Assembly (NCBI GenBank): GCA_021793155.1
Contig: JAJYTF010000002.1
Span: 1-64,000 of the forward strand
Direction: 5' to 3'
DNA from: Pseudomonadota bacterium
GTDB taxonomy: Bacteria > Pseudomonadota > Alphaproteobacteria > Rhodospirillales > Magnetospirillaceae
Length of the DNA: 64,000 nt
Shown: piece after piece, positions 54,986-64,000 of the stretch
How the letters are laid out: every line of letters starts with the position of its first letter
How positions within the stretch are numbered: position 1 is the stretch's first letter
Notes under the pieces: generated by a model
What the model was told of the DNA's origin: nothing
Seen by the model: only the letters and a program-made list of their open reading frames with translations
The model's database searches: none
Made by a program: the position numbers and the translations under genes

Positions 54986-57900
54986 ATGACCAGTTCCTCC
55001 GCCAGCACTCCATCCTGGATCGCCTCCCTCGGCACTCCGGCAATTGCGGCCGATCTCACCGCGTTGACGACCAACGGCACCTTCAGCTATGCCACGGCGC
55101 TTGCCTTGCTCGACGACGTCGCCGCCCTGGGCACGGTGACCGCCTCGACATTCAACGATCTCCAGACCATCGCCGCGCACCTGAATGACGGAATGGCCAC
55201 CTCGGACTATGTGGCGTCGATCTTCACCCAGCTGGTGGATGGCAGTGAGGCAAACACCATCTGGACCGGAGGCGCGACATCCTCGACGCCGCTGGGCAAT
55301 CTGCAGACCGGCACCACCACCGCACAGCTGAACGAGCTGATCGGCAAATGGTTCCTCGGAACTGACCTGCCAAATCCGCAGGGTACCGGCGCAACACCGC
55401 AATCGGTGATCAATCCGACCTATGTGGCCTACAACACGCCGCTGTTCGGACCGACCGGCGGCCCGACGATCAACGACATCAACCAGGGGGACACGGGCGA
55501 TTGCGAGTTGTGCGCCGGCATGATCGAGGTGGCGCTCAACGACCCCGCGGCAATCCAGTCGATGTTCGTCAACGACGGCAACGGCATCTACGGGGTTCGC
55601 TTCTATGTGAACGGCAAGGAGACCTGGGTTACCGTCAACACCGAACTGCCGACCTATCAGGGCAGTCTGCTCTACAATGAAGGAACAGGGTTGTGGGCGG
55701 ATCTGGTTGAAAAGGCTTATGCACAACTTGCCGCAACGGGAAACACCGGCTTTCCCATAGCAAATTCCTATAACAATATTTCCGGCGACCAAGCCTATTA
55801 CGTATTAACAAACCTATTGAACAGTTCTAACGTTCAATATTTCTATTCATCACAAAACGACTGGAACGGATACAAAGATCTGTTCATCAATGCGATTGCC
55901 GCCAAGGATAATGTCATCCTCGAAAGCTTCGGCAACACGACCGACAGCGCCGGCAATTCCCAACTGGTTGCCGATCACGCCTTCGCGGTGATCGGCTATG
56001 ACAGCGCCACCGGCGACTTCATCCTGCGCAATCCGTGGGGCGTGGTAGGTCCCAACCAGGGCTACGACACCCAGTTCGAAGTGTCCATGACGACTATCGC
56101 CACGGTAAACGGCGACATCGTCATCGACAATGCGAGCAACGGCAACGTGGTCATCGGCAACCTTGCCCAGTTGACCAGCCTCGCCCAATACACCACCTTG
56201 CCGACGCTGTCGCCCGACGCGCAGCTGGTGATGGCCGGGCACAGCATTCCGATCGCCTCCCTGTTCTGGACCACCGACGTCGCCGGGTTGACGGTCGCCC
56301 AATACATGCTGCAGGTGGCGGGCGCAGGCAGCATCCAACTGAACGGGGCGGTGAACCTGGCCACCGCAACGCAGACGGCGCAAGGAGAAATCGTCGTTTC
56401 AGCCGCGGATCTGCCGAAGCTCACGTTCACCGCCGGTTCGGCGGCGGGTGGCACGGACCTCTTGGTGGCCGCCAACGACGGCACCGGGTGGAACACGCCG
56501 ACGGACATTCCCCTGACCGTCACCACCGCGCCCTCTTTGGTGACGCCGGTGCTCAATGAAACCGTCGCGCCATCCTCCACCATTTCGATCGCCGGACTGG
56601 TCACCGTCAGCGGATCGGCGGCCGGCAGCGGCACGCTGTACGACGTCACCACGGCCAGCGGCCTTGGCACGATCAACCTGAATGGCGCGCAGAATCTGCT
56701 CAGTCATCCGACCGCCGGCCAGGTGGAGGTCAATGCCGCCGGGCTCGCCGCCCTAACCTTCACGGCTCCGTCGACTCCCGGCCTCGTGGTGCTTGAAATC
56801 ACAGCAACCAATGGCTCGGCGGCGAGCGACCAGATCCAGCTGCCGATCATGGTCGGCAGCAGCGTCGCCGCCGCGCTGCAGAGTTTCAATGCGGGAGGGG
56901 TGGCGTATCAGATCGCGGTGACGGACAGCGCGGCCAATGTCTTCGCCAACCTCGACGGCCTGCAGGCGATGATGCCTTGCTGGGACCTGCTCGGCATCAC
57001 GCTGACCGACACCACGGTGCCAAACGAAACGCTGACCGGGCCGCAATTCGCCAATGACGCCGGCGTCCTGTCGAGCATTTCGGGAAGCTTTACGCTGACC
57101 GTAACCGGCCTCTCGGCCGCCGGGGCAGCATCCCTGCCGAGCAGCAGCCAAGCCAGCCACGTCGCCGCCGTACAGGTCGCGGATAGCGCGGCCAACGTGG
57201 TCGCCAATCTCGATGCGCTGGAGGCCCTGGCCAACAGCGGCAAGCTTTCCGGCATCACGCTGACCGACGCCGGCACACCGACGATCTCGCTCGGTGCGGC
57301 GCAGCTGGCGCAGGATGCCGCGGCTCTCCACGACATCGCCGGCAACTACACGCTCGACGTTCCCGGCGCCTCCGCCTCGGTTGCCGACTTCACCCTGCAA
57401 CAGGACGCCGCGGTCCGCGGCACCAACGGCATCGCCCTCGACTATGCCGGCACCGCCCCCAGCGGAGGCAACAGCGTCATCGGCTTCCAGAGCGCCAGCT
57501 TCAGCTCGGGCGACAATGCCATCGTGCTCAGCGGCGCCGCCAGCCAGTACACGATCGGCGTGGCGACCAATGGTACGGTCACCATCACCGACCACATCAG
57601 CCAACAGACGGTCACCGACAGCGACATAACCTATATCCTGTTCGACGGAGGCGCCGGCGCGACGGTCAACGGCGCAACCAGTTATTCGAGCCCCCAGTTC
57701 ATCGAAAGCGGCGCCAACGCGCTGATGGCCAGCCTCTATCAGGCGGCGTTCGGCCGCCAGCCTGACATGCCCGGATTGGAATATTGGCAGCACAGCTACG
57801 CTACCGCAGTCGCCCAGGGAACGTCGGGAACGGCAGCGCTCGACAACATCGCCCTGGCGTTCGCCGGTTCGGCCGAATTCCTGAGCCGCTTCCCCGCAGC

Positions 57901-58234
57901 GGCGGCCCCCGCCGATGCCGGTGGCCCGAACGATACCGCCTTCGTCACCACTCTCTACCAGAACGTCCTCCACCGCGCCCCGGACAGCGGCGGCCTTGCC
58001 TATTGGACACAGACGCTGCACACCGACGAAACGGTCGGCGGCCTTACCGGCCAGCAGGCCCGCGCTGAAGTGCTGCTAGGGTTTGCCGGTAGCACCGAGA
58101 ACACGGCGAACATCAGCGCCGCCAACGGCGGCTGGCTGATCGATCCGGCTACCGGCACCTACACCAGCGCAACCAGCACCGCCGTTGGTGCCGTGGGCAT
58201 TGCCCACTCGTCGTCGAATCCTGTTATCGCATAG
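54986..58234 (+). CDS. Calpain-like cysteine protease with DUF4214 repeats
   Basis: This is a large modular protein of 1082 residues with no signal peptide, so type I export is likely. Residues about 120-380 resemble a calpain (C2) protease: Cys173 in QGDTGDCELCAG, His331 in DHAFAVIGYDSATGDF and Asn349 in ILRNPWG complete the triad. Then come beta-rich domains, two copies of a segment beginning VTDSAANVFANLDGLQ / VADSAANVVANLDALE (about 645 and 731), and two C-terminal DUF4214 units (SLYQAAFGRQPDMPGLEYW near 910; LYQNVLHRAPDSGGLAYW near 985). I take the ATG at 54986; the frame opens at 54932. It is convergent with the sugar dehydrogenase gene. Substrate unknown. Confidence 0.85.
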   Translation: MTSSSASTPSWIASLGTPAIAADLTALTTNGTFSYATALALLDDVAALGTVTASTFNDLQTIAAHLNDGMATSDYVASIFTQLVDGSEANTIWTGGATSSTPLGNLQTGTTTAQLNELIGKWFLGTDLPNPQGTGATPQSVINPTYVAYNTPLFGPTGGPTINDINQGDTGDCELCAGMIEVALNDPAAIQSMFVNDGNGIYGVRFYVNGKETWVTVNTELPTYQGSLLYNEGTGLWADLVEKAYAQLAATGNTGFPIANSYNNISGDQAYYVLTNLLNSSNVQYFYSSQNDWNGYKDLFINAIAAKDNVILESFGNTTDSAGNSQLVADHAFAVIGYDSATGDFILRNPWGVVGPNQGYDTQFEVSMTTIATVNGDIVIDNASNGNVVIGNLAQLTSLAQYTTLPTLSPDAQLVMAGHSIPIASLFWTTDVAGLTVAQYMLQVAGAGSIQLNGAVNLATATQTAQGEIVVSAADLPKLTFTAGSAAGGTDLLVAANDGTGWNTPTDIPLTVTTAPSLVTPVLNETVAPSSTISIAGLVTVSGSAAGSGTLYDVTTASGLGTINLNGAQNLLSHPTAGQVEVNAAGLAALTFTAPSTPGLVVLEITATNGSAASDQIQLPIMVGSSVAAALQSFNAGGVAYQIAVTDSAANVFANLDGLQAMMPCWDLLGITLTDTTVPNETLTGPQFANDAGVLSSISGSFTLTVTGLSAAGAASLPSSSQASHVAAVQVADSAANVVANLDALEALANSGKLSGITLTDAGTPTISLGAAQLAQDAAALHDIAGNYTLDVPGASASVADFTLQQDAAVRGTNGIALDYAGTAPSGGNSVIGFQSASFSSGDNAIVLSGAASQYTIGVATNGTVTITDHISQQTVTDSDITYILFDGGAGATVNGATSYSSPQFIESGANALMASLYQAAFGRQPDMPGLEYWQHSYATAVAQGTSGTAALDNIALAFAGSAEFLSRFPAAAAPADAGGPNDTAFVTTLYQNVLHRAPDSGGLAYWTQTLHTDETVGGLTGQQARAEVLLGFAGSTENTANISAANGGWLIDPATGTYTSATSTAVGAVGIAHSSSNPVIA

Positions 58235-58260
58235 AGAGGGGGGCATCGGCGTTTCACCTC

Positions 58261-59616
58261 TCACGCCTTGATGATCCATTGGCGGTTTCGCCGTACCGCC
58301 TTGGTCGCGTTGCGCGTGTCGACGACGAGGCGGGAATTGTCGACCAGTTCCTGCCAATCGATGCAGTCATGGTCGGTGACGATCATCGCGGCATCGAAGC
58401 CGGCCAGGATCTCCGGCGACCAGGCCACCGATTTCCGCCCGGTCATAGCGGCATGCTCCCTGGTCGGCCGGATCTCCGGGATCAGCGGATCATGGTATTC
58501 GACCACTGCGCCGCGGCGCTCCAGCAGCTCGATCACCTTGAAAGCCGGGCTCTCGCGCATGTCGTCCACATTCTTCTTGTAGGCCAGGCCGACAACGAGA
58601 ATACGCGAGCCGCAGACCGCCTTGCGGAAGCGCTGGTCAAGGCCCACGGCCAGACGTTCGACAACATAGGCGGGCATGGCGGCGTTGACTTCGCCGGCCA
58701 GTTCGACGAAGCGGGTGGATAGATCGAATTCCCTGGCCTTCCAGGTCAGGTAGAACGGGTCGATGGGGATGCAGTGCCCGCCCAAGCCGGCGCTGGGGTA
58801 GAATGGCATGAAGCCGAAGGGCTTGGACTTGGCTGCCTCGATTACCTCCCAGATGTCGATGCCCATGCGGTCGTAGACCACCTTCAATTCATTCACCAGC
58901 GCGATGTTCACTGCGCGGAAGATGTTCTCGGTAAGCTTTACCGCCTCGGCCGTTGAACAGGACGAGACCGGAACAGTGTGGGGTACGATCTGATCATAGA
59001 GGATGCAGGCCATCCGCAGGGCTTCGCCGTCGCCGCCGACAACCTTGGGGATAGTGGCGGTCTCGTAGCTCTGATTGCCGGGATCCTCTCGCTCGGGGGA
59101 AAAGGCCAGGAAGAAATCGGCGCCGGCCTTCATCCCCGAGAGTTCAAGGATTGGCCGCAACACCTCGTCCGTGGTGCCAGGATAGGTAGTCGATTCGAGG
59201 ACGATGAGCTGGCCGGCCGTCAGGTGCGACTGGATCGCCTCGGCCGTTGAAACGATATAGCTGAGGTCGGGCTCGCGATGGCGGGTCAGCGGCGTCGGCA
59301 CACAGATCAGCACAGCATCGCAAGAGCGGATTGCGGAATAGTCGGTACTGGCGCGGAAGGCACCTGCATCCACCATCCCGGCAATCGCGGCAGCCGGTAT
59401 GTGGCGGATATAGGATTGGCCGGAATTGAGTGCCTCCACCTTGTCGGCATCGATATCGAAGCCGAGCACCCGCAGGCCTTGACTGGCGAAGGTGCGGGCC
59501 AGAGGCAATCCCACATAGCCGAGGCCGATGATGCCGATGGTAGCCGTGCGGGCGCGCAGCCGCCCCTCCAACACCTTGGAAGGCGATGGGGCGTCGGTGG
59601 CCTGAATCATGGTCAT
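58261..59616 (-). CDS. UDP-sugar 6-dehydrogenase, WecC-like
   Basis: This NAD-dependent nucleotide-sugar dehydrogenase has 451 residues and oxidises a UDP-hexose(amine) at C6 to the uronic acid. The Rossmann motif GIIGLGYVGLPLA, ESTTYPGTTDEV, the AEAVKLTENIFRAVNIALVNE helix (typical core KLTEN) and the catalytic Cys in GLGGHCIPIDP are present. The type (WbpA/WecC/TviB) is clear but substrate is not. Next to a UDP-GlcNAc 2-epimerase gene, UDP-ManNAc is the likely substrate, giving UDP-ManNAcA. The ATG at 59616 follows CAGGAGA; the wecB stop is 19 bp upstream. Confidence 0.92.
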   Translation of the reverse strand: MTMIQATDAPSPSKVLEGRLRARTATIGIIGLGYVGLPLARTFASQGLRVLGFDIDADKVEALNSGQSYIRHIPAAAIAGMVDAGAFRASTDYSAIRSCDAVLICVPTPLTRHREPDLSYIVSTAEAIQSHLTAGQLIVLESTTYPGTTDEVLRPILELSGMKAGADFFLAFSPEREDPGNQSYETATIPKVVGGDGEALRMACILYDQIVPHTVPVSSCSTAEAVKLTENIFRAVNIALVNELKVVYDRMGIDIWEVIEAAKSKPFGFMPFYPSAGLGGHCIPIDPFYLTWKAREFDLSTRFVELAGEVNAAMPAYVVERLAVGLDQRFRKAVCGSRILVVGLAYKKNVDDMRESPAFKVIELLERRGAVVEYHDPLIPEIRPTREHAAMTGRKSVAWSPEILAGFDAAMIVTDHDCIDWQELVDNSRLVVDTRNATKAVRRNRQWIIKA

Positions 59617-59635
59617 TCGGTTGTGTCTCCTGCAT

Positions 59636-60781
59636 TCACGCGACGGTAGTTCCCGCTGGGCCGGCGGCCTGGATCTCGGACGGGGCGCTGCAGCCACTGC
59701 GACGGGCAAGACTGGCGACCACCCGCCCGGCCGTCCGGCCGTCCCACAGGTCCGGCCCCTTGCCTTGCGGCCAACGACCGGCCAGCACCTGGCGGACGGC
59801 GGATAACATGTTGCCCGGCTTGATCAGCCGGTTGGTCCCCTGGCTGACGGTGATCGGGCGTTCCGTGTTTTCGCGGATCGTCAGACAGGGAATGCCGATA
59901 TGGGTGGTTTCCTCCTGCACGCCGCCCGAGTCGGTGACGATGAAGGCGGCATCGACGACAAGGCTCATGAAATCCACATAGCCTAGCGGTTCGACCACGC
60001 GGATCGTGGTCGGAGGCAGCTGCGCCGCCAGGCCGAAGTCCCGCAATCGCGCGCGCGTACGGGGGTGCAGAGGGAAGATCAGCGGCATCTCTTCGCCGAT
60101 TGCCGCCAGCTGTTCGACCAGCATCTCCAAGGCTGCGCGGGAATCGACGTTGCTCGGCCGGTGCAGGGTCACCACGCCGTAGCCCTTGTGTTCCATCCCG
60201 AATTGCCGGCGAACCTCCCTCGCCTCGATATCCCGCCGCATCATCTCGAAGCTGTCGATCATGATGTTTCCGACCCGCTCGATACGTTGCGGCGAAATTC
60301 CTTCGGCCAGAAGATTGGCGTCGCCGTCGGGCGAGGGCGTCCACAGGACGTCGGAGAGCTGGTCGGTGACGATCCGATTGATTTCTTCCGGCATGGTGCG
60401 GTCGCCACTGCGCAGGCCCGCTTCCAGGTGAGCCACCGGAATCAGTTGCTTGGCGCCAACCAGGCTGCAGGCCAAAGTCGAATTGACGTCGCCGACGACG
60501 ATGATCCAGTCAGGCCGCGACGCGGCCGCCACCCGTTCATAGGCGATCATTACGCCGCCGCATTGTTCGGCATGGCTGCCGCTGCCGACGCCGAGATGGT
60601 GGTCGGGTTCGGGCAAGCCCAAATCGCGGAAGAAAGCGTCGGACATATTGGGGTCGTAGTGCTGCCCGGTGTGGACGAGTTTCACCCTGCACCAATTTTC
60701 GTTCCGCAGAGCGTGATAAAGAGGAGCGACCTTCATGAAATTTGGTCGCGCCGCGGCAATCAAATGAATGAGACGAGGCAT
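59636..60781 (-). CDS. wecB: UDP-N-acetylglucosamine 2-epimerase
   Basis: This non-hydrolysing epimerase has 381 residues and interconverts UDP-GlcNAc and UDP-ManNAc. It has the GT-B-like fold with IHLIAAARPNFMKVAPLYH, LVHTGQHYD, VVGDVNSTLACSL, HLEAGLRSGDRTMPEEINR, VTLHRPSNVD and VTDSGGVQEE. Active-site acidic and His residues are present in these blocks. The ATG at 60781 follows GGAGCG; a longer frame reaches 60871. It precedes the dehydrogenase on the same strand, forming a two-gene wecBC-type operon for an acidic amino sugar. Confidence 0.94.
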   Translation of the reverse strand: MPRLIHLIAAARPNFMKVAPLYHALRNENWCRVKLVHTGQHYDPNMSDAFFRDLGLPEPDHHLGVGSGSHAEQCGGVMIAYERVAAASRPDWIIVVGDVNSTLACSLVGAKQLIPVAHLEAGLRSGDRTMPEEINRIVTDQLSDVLWTPSPDGDANLLAEGISPQRIERVGNIMIDSFEMMRRDIEAREVRRQFGMEHKGYGVVTLHRPSNVDSRAALEMLVEQLAAIGEEMPLIFPLHPRTRARLRDFGLAAQLPPTTIRVVEPLGYVDFMSLVVDAAFIVTDSGGVQEETTHIGIPCLTIRENTERPITVSQGTNRLIKPGNMLSAVRQVLAGRWPQGKGPDLWDGRTAGRVVASLARRSGCSAPSEIQAAGPAGTTVA

Positions 60782-60930
60782 GATACGCTCCAGCAATCCA
60801 CAGTATTTGCGATATGCCTCGCAATAATTGATATCGCGCATTATGCTACGCATTAGAATGTATACAGTCAATTACACCTGCCGTCATAACCCGTTCTGGG
60901 CGTCATAGGCAGGCAACAAGACTTCTACAT

Positions 60931-63621
60931 TTACTTAAGAAATGCGTGAGATTTATTTTCCTTGCCGCCCTTCTCCGATGATCGGGGCGCCAATGCCCAG
61001 GTCGGGTCCGAGGCCATAGCCGCCGTCATTCGGGACGTTTCAGCGCGAAGCCGGGCGAACGCCTCGGCCGCCCCCTCGACGCCCAATCCCGCCGCAACCG
61101 CCAGCATGGCCCGCGAATACGCCTGGTAGGCGGCCGGCAGGTCGGGGGACCCCTCGGTCACCGCAGCCGGACAGTCATGGACGTCGGGCCAATTTTCCCG
61201 GAACAGGGTTTTCCAGTCTTGAATGGCGCGGCCACCGCCAGTCCGCACATGAAGGAAATTCGCCGGCGCCATCGCGCGGCAATAGCCCTGCGCCTGACTG
61301 ATCCATCGGCCGACCACGAAGCGGGCATGCCAGCGGTAGAACTCCTCGGCAAGGGGCTCGCCGGTCTCGGCAAGCTGCCCGAAGACGAGCGACACGAAAT
61401 CATTCTGCCACGGAGCCGTCTTCCCCGGGTCGAACACATTATCCAGCCAGCCCAGGGCGGACGCCACATTATGGTCGGGGTTCCTGGGGTAGGTGCGGAC
61501 ATACCATTCCAGGTTGCCCTTTAGCTTGCGGACGAAATAGGCCTTCATCGGATGGCGATCCGGTATGATGCGAGCGGCTTCTCCAAGCGCTCGCATGGCC
61601 CAGGCCTGCGCCCGGATCTGGTCCGGGTTAATCAATCCCTCGGCGCCGCCGCGATAACCAGGGTTGACCTCCCCCATGTTCCAGTTCGCCCAGAACATTA
61701 CCTCGTCGAGATAGAACTGGTCGCCGGTGACCAGATACGGCAGGTAGGCGAGCGACGGCTGGTGGGCGGCATCCAGCTGCCAAGCGGTATCGCCGTCATG
61801 GACGGCGGGCAGGACGTCCTTGCCGCCGCCAGAACCAAACTGCATGGCGATCTTCGGGTGGTCGTCGAGGCTGACCGGCAGATCGGTCGGACGATCGCGG
61901 TAATGAAGAGGGGCCGTGCCGGCGGCATCGCCATTGGCTAGCATCGCCGCTTTCGCCCGAGGATCCTGGCTCAGCAGGTACAGGGCGGACCATCGCGGCA
62001 ACGGACCGATATCGTCGCGCCCGCCCGCCATGGGCATCGGCTGGGTAATGAAGGCGGGCCCCATGGGCGAGGTGTCGGCCGCTTTCAGGCGGCGATCCAG
62101 ATCGGCCAAGACCGACTCGGGAATTTCCACGGCCTGGTCGTAGTTCCACACCATTCGGCTGCGAAACAGGGAAGTCGAATCATGCCGCAACTGAATCGCC
62201 GGGGCGGCACCCCACCACACCACCTTGTGCCATCGGGAGTGGTGAAAGTGGAGCACATGTTTGGCGGCGAACACCTGCGTGCCGCCCTGCAAGATGGCGA
62301 CATCATAGAGCAGGTTGCGCGGGTCCGGCTCGTAAGCCCAGTCATTTTCCAGAGTGACGTCCGTCCGCACACGCCGGCCGCTGGTGAAATAGCGGATGTT
62401 GAACCGGGCCGTCAGTTGGGGGTGACGCGCCCCATCGGTATCGGCGATCAGCGGCGCGACCAGGCTGAGTTCAGTGGCGACCGGCCCGCGCAGCCAGGTG
62501 ACGGGCGCCTTCCCGACACCGGCCAGTTGCGGCCGGACGGATGCGGTGTAATGAACCGGCGACCGCCACGTAGTCACCTCATGCGATTGCAGATGTGCCT
62601 GCCCGGCATAAAGGAAGCGAACGGTGAAGGGGTGCCCGGGCAGATCCCGGGTGGTGACCCACAACCGCTCGAAGCTGACCATGCCGCCCACTTTGTAGGC
62701 GTAGAAATGGTGCCCCTGGTTGATCACGCCGACGAAGGCTTCCGCGATCTTCGTCAGGGTTTCAAAAGAACCGCCCGCCATTTCCGGAGTGACGGTCAGT
62801 GAATAGCGGTCCTCAGGCCGGTCGCCCAGCGCGATGGTCACCGTCTCGCCGGTGCGGAAAGGAACACCGGGGGTATAATCCTTGCGGTCGCCGAAAACGA
62901 TCTGGCTGACCTGGGGCGAGAACAGGTCGACCGCCACGGCCAGATCGTAATCGGCCGGAGGCGGATCGACACTTGGCCCCGACGCCGCCGACGGAGCCCC
63001 CACTTTTCCGCCGAACAGGTTGACCGTCCGCCTCTCCCCGGGGGCCAGATCAGAAAGCATAGTGCTGAAAACGGCAAAACGGGTCGACCCGTCGGCATAG
63101 CTGGAAACCTCGTCCACCTGCAGTGGCAACGGCCGGTCGGCTTCGTCCCTGGCAGACATGCCACGTCCGGCGATCACTTCGCCTGCGGGAAACGGCTGGC
63201 CGAAGGTGACCGGTATGTTCGCCTGCTGGCTATCCCCGACCGAGACGACCTCGACACAAGCAAGCGCACCGACCGCACACCGCATCGGCTCGCGGCGCGG
63301 CACCAATGGATTGACCGGAAGTACGGCCACCTTCCGCTCTTGCGCGCTGGGCACCTTGCGTGCACGAGGAGATCCGCCGCCCCCCATAGCGGCATCCGTG
63401 CGGCGCACCTCGGACGGCGGCTGGACGTCACCAGGCTCCGTCACTGCCGGCGGCGCGGATTGGAAGGGGACGAGTTGCCCGGCGGCATTGCGGTGCAGCG
63501 CCCCCACCATGCCCGGGCCAGCCGGCAGCGTTCCATTCCCGTAGCCGGCATCAGGCCATTGCGCCAATGCCGGAACGGCCAGAACAAGGCTCGCAATCAA
63601 ACACTGGAACAGCCTCGGCAT
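60931..63621 (-). CDS. Secreted RIFT-barrel protein, possible polysaccharide lyase
   Basis: This 896-residue exported protein has a signal peptide (FQCLIASLVLAVPALAQWP). After a Pro- and Gly-rich linker of about 80 residues, the region from about 130 on (DEVSSYADGSTRFAVFSTML, LAPGERRTVNLFGG) resembles the PcRGLX/YetA-like RIFT-barrel domain of exo-type rhamnogalacturonan or ulvan lyases. A helical (probably alpha/alpha) C-terminal half follows (AYLPYLVTGDQFYLDEVMFW, AWAMRALGEAARIIPD). The match is from motif look only. It is set at the edge of the polysaccharide locus, so the polymer made there is its likely substrate. I chose the ATG at 63621 because it begins the signal peptide directly. 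Confidence 0.75.
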   Translation of the reverse strand: MPRLFQCLIASLVLAVPALAQWPDAGYGNGTLPAGPGMVGALHRNAAGQLVPFQSAPPAVTEPGDVQPPSEVRRTDAAMGGGGSPRARKVPSAQERKVAVLPVNPLVPRREPMRCAVGALACVEVVSVGDSQQANIPVTFGQPFPAGEVIAGRGMSARDEADRPLPLQVDEVSSYADGSTRFAVFSTMLSDLAPGERRTVNLFGGKVGAPSAASGPSVDPPPADYDLAVAVDLFSPQVSQIVFGDRKDYTPGVPFRTGETVTIALGDRPEDRYSLTVTPEMAGGSFETLTKIAEAFVGVINQGHHFYAYKVGGMVSFERLWVTTRDLPGHPFTVRFLYAGQAHLQSHEVTTWRSPVHYTASVRPQLAGVGKAPVTWLRGPVATELSLVAPLIADTDGARHPQLTARFNIRYFTSGRRVRTDVTLENDWAYEPDPRNLLYDVAILQGGTQVFAAKHVLHFHHSRWHKVVWWGAAPAIQLRHDSTSLFRSRMVWNYDQAVEIPESVLADLDRRLKAADTSPMGPAFITQPMPMAGGRDDIGPLPRWSALYLLSQDPRAKAAMLANGDAAGTAPLHYRDRPTDLPVSLDDHPKIAMQFGSGGGKDVLPAVHDGDTAWQLDAAHQPSLAYLPYLVTGDQFYLDEVMFWANWNMGEVNPGYRGGAEGLINPDQIRAQAWAMRALGEAARIIPDRHPMKAYFVRKLKGNLEWYVRTYPRNPDHNVASALGWLDNVFDPGKTAPWQNDFVSLVFGQLAETGEPLAEEFYRWHARFVVGRWISQAQGYCRAMAPANFLHVRTGGGRAIQDWKTLFRENWPDVHDCPAAVTEGSPDLPAAYQAYSRAMLAVAAGLGVEGAAEAFARLRAETSRMTAAMASDPTWALAPRSSEKGGKENKSHAFLK

Positions 63622-63966
63622 CGCGCTCAACCCATCCTCGCCGGATCGGAATGTCACCCGAACACCGAGGCATGGACAACCAAGCCTGAAGGCCTGCTGC
63701 CATTGTCCAGGGGGCGCAAAATCAAAAACATCCTGCGCCCGTTTCCATGCACCACTTCTTTACCAGTCGATGCTAAGCACAACCATACAGATGGCCAATC
63801 AATCATCACAAAGCAAAAACCGTTAATTTCATTTACGATATAGTTAATTCAAGCGCCACAATGCCGCCATGATTAGGCACGCAACACCATCACTTCATAT
63901 TACTACATGTCAGGACATCACCAGGCGAAGTGACGCTTGGATCAACCGCAATACGGAGCAGAGTGC
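63622..63966. other. AT-rich intergenic region
   Basis: About 345 bp between the divergent RIFT-barrel gene and the partial gene at the window end. Base composition falls sharply in GC, with short A/T runs around 63780-63850. No gene or clear operator is visible. Confidence 0.5.
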
Positions 63967-64000
63967 ATGGCGTCCACTTCGACCACCACGACCAATACCA
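63967..64000 (+). CDS. Start of a gene cut by the window end (partial)
   Basis: An ATG at 63967 with GGAG eight bases upstream (63955-63958) opens a frame that reaches the window edge: M-A-S-T-S-T-T-T-T-N-T. The Ser/Thr-rich start with no signal peptide resembles the start of the calpain-like DUF4214 protein (MTSSSASTPSW), but eleven residues are too few to assign a family. Confidence 0.45.
   Translation, partial: MASTSTTTTNT

Noticed and set aside
58236-58262. Hairpin between the calpain-like gene and the dehydrogenase gene
   Set aside because: Only a six-base stem with a long loop and no T-run; too weak to call.

Overview
The window is high-G+C DNA with the gene content of an alphaproteobacterium, most likely a Rhodospirillales (Magnetospirillum/Azospirillum-like) organism. 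The clues are a red-type form IC RuBisCO set (cbbR, cbbL, cbbS, cbbX), an ELM1-like protein, MsrP/MsrQ, a HemN-type oxidase and a large exosortase-A exopolysaccharide locus. This assignment is an inference from gene content; the genus cannot be fixed from the sequence alone. I saw no rRNA, tRNA or CRISPR array.

Region 1 (1-22.4 kb) is mixed housekeeping and accessory sequence. It opens with an ISAs1-family insertion sequence whose two terminal repeats are both visible (1-1262). A sensor-less hybrid histidine kinase follows, then a proline-rich unknown protein, then divergent cbbR and cbbLSX. After these come a small possible papain-like protein, an acyl-CoA synthetase, an oxygen-independent coproporphyrinogen oxidase with a perfect palindrome over its ribosome binding site, a macrodomain protein, an ELM1-like protein, a three-repeat DUF4214 protein, an enoyl-CoA hydratase-like protein, pyrE, several small envelope proteins (creA, a lipoprotein), and a minus-strand run peroxiredoxin-msrP-msrQ.

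Region 2 (22.4-34.9 kb) is the regulatory and sorting core of a PEP-CTERM/exosortase A system. Two tandem paralogous PEP-CTERM proteins each have a clear sigma-54 promoter (GG-N10-GC) and a shared 15-bp upstream element at almost the same distance. Facing them on the minus strand is a chain of genes joined by 4-bp overlaps: sugar-phosphate transferase, prsK (histidine kinase), prsR (sigma-54 activator) and prsT (TPR protein). Next to it are an exosortase-associated glycosyltransferase and a fused exosortase A/EpsI.

Region 3 (35-63.6 kb) makes and modifies the polysaccharide. It holds an unrecognised 300-aa protein, a beta-helix protein, an AsnB-type amidotransferase with a degenerate AsnB-like partner, an MBOAT/SGNH acyl-transfer pair, an AT3 acyltransferase, four glycosyltransferases (one fused to a polysaccharide deacetylase), an O-ligase, a Wzx-type flippase, wecB/wecC-like genes for UDP-ManNAcA, a calpain-like protease with DUF4214 repeats, and a large RIFT-barrel lyase-like protein.

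Put together, regions 2 and 3 describe a secreted polysaccharide, probably with uronic acid, amide and acyl groups. PEP-CTERM proteins would be sorted by XrtA and switched by PrsK/PrsR through sigma-54. No Wza-type export or Wzc-type chain-length gene is in the window, so those must lie elsewhere or be absent.
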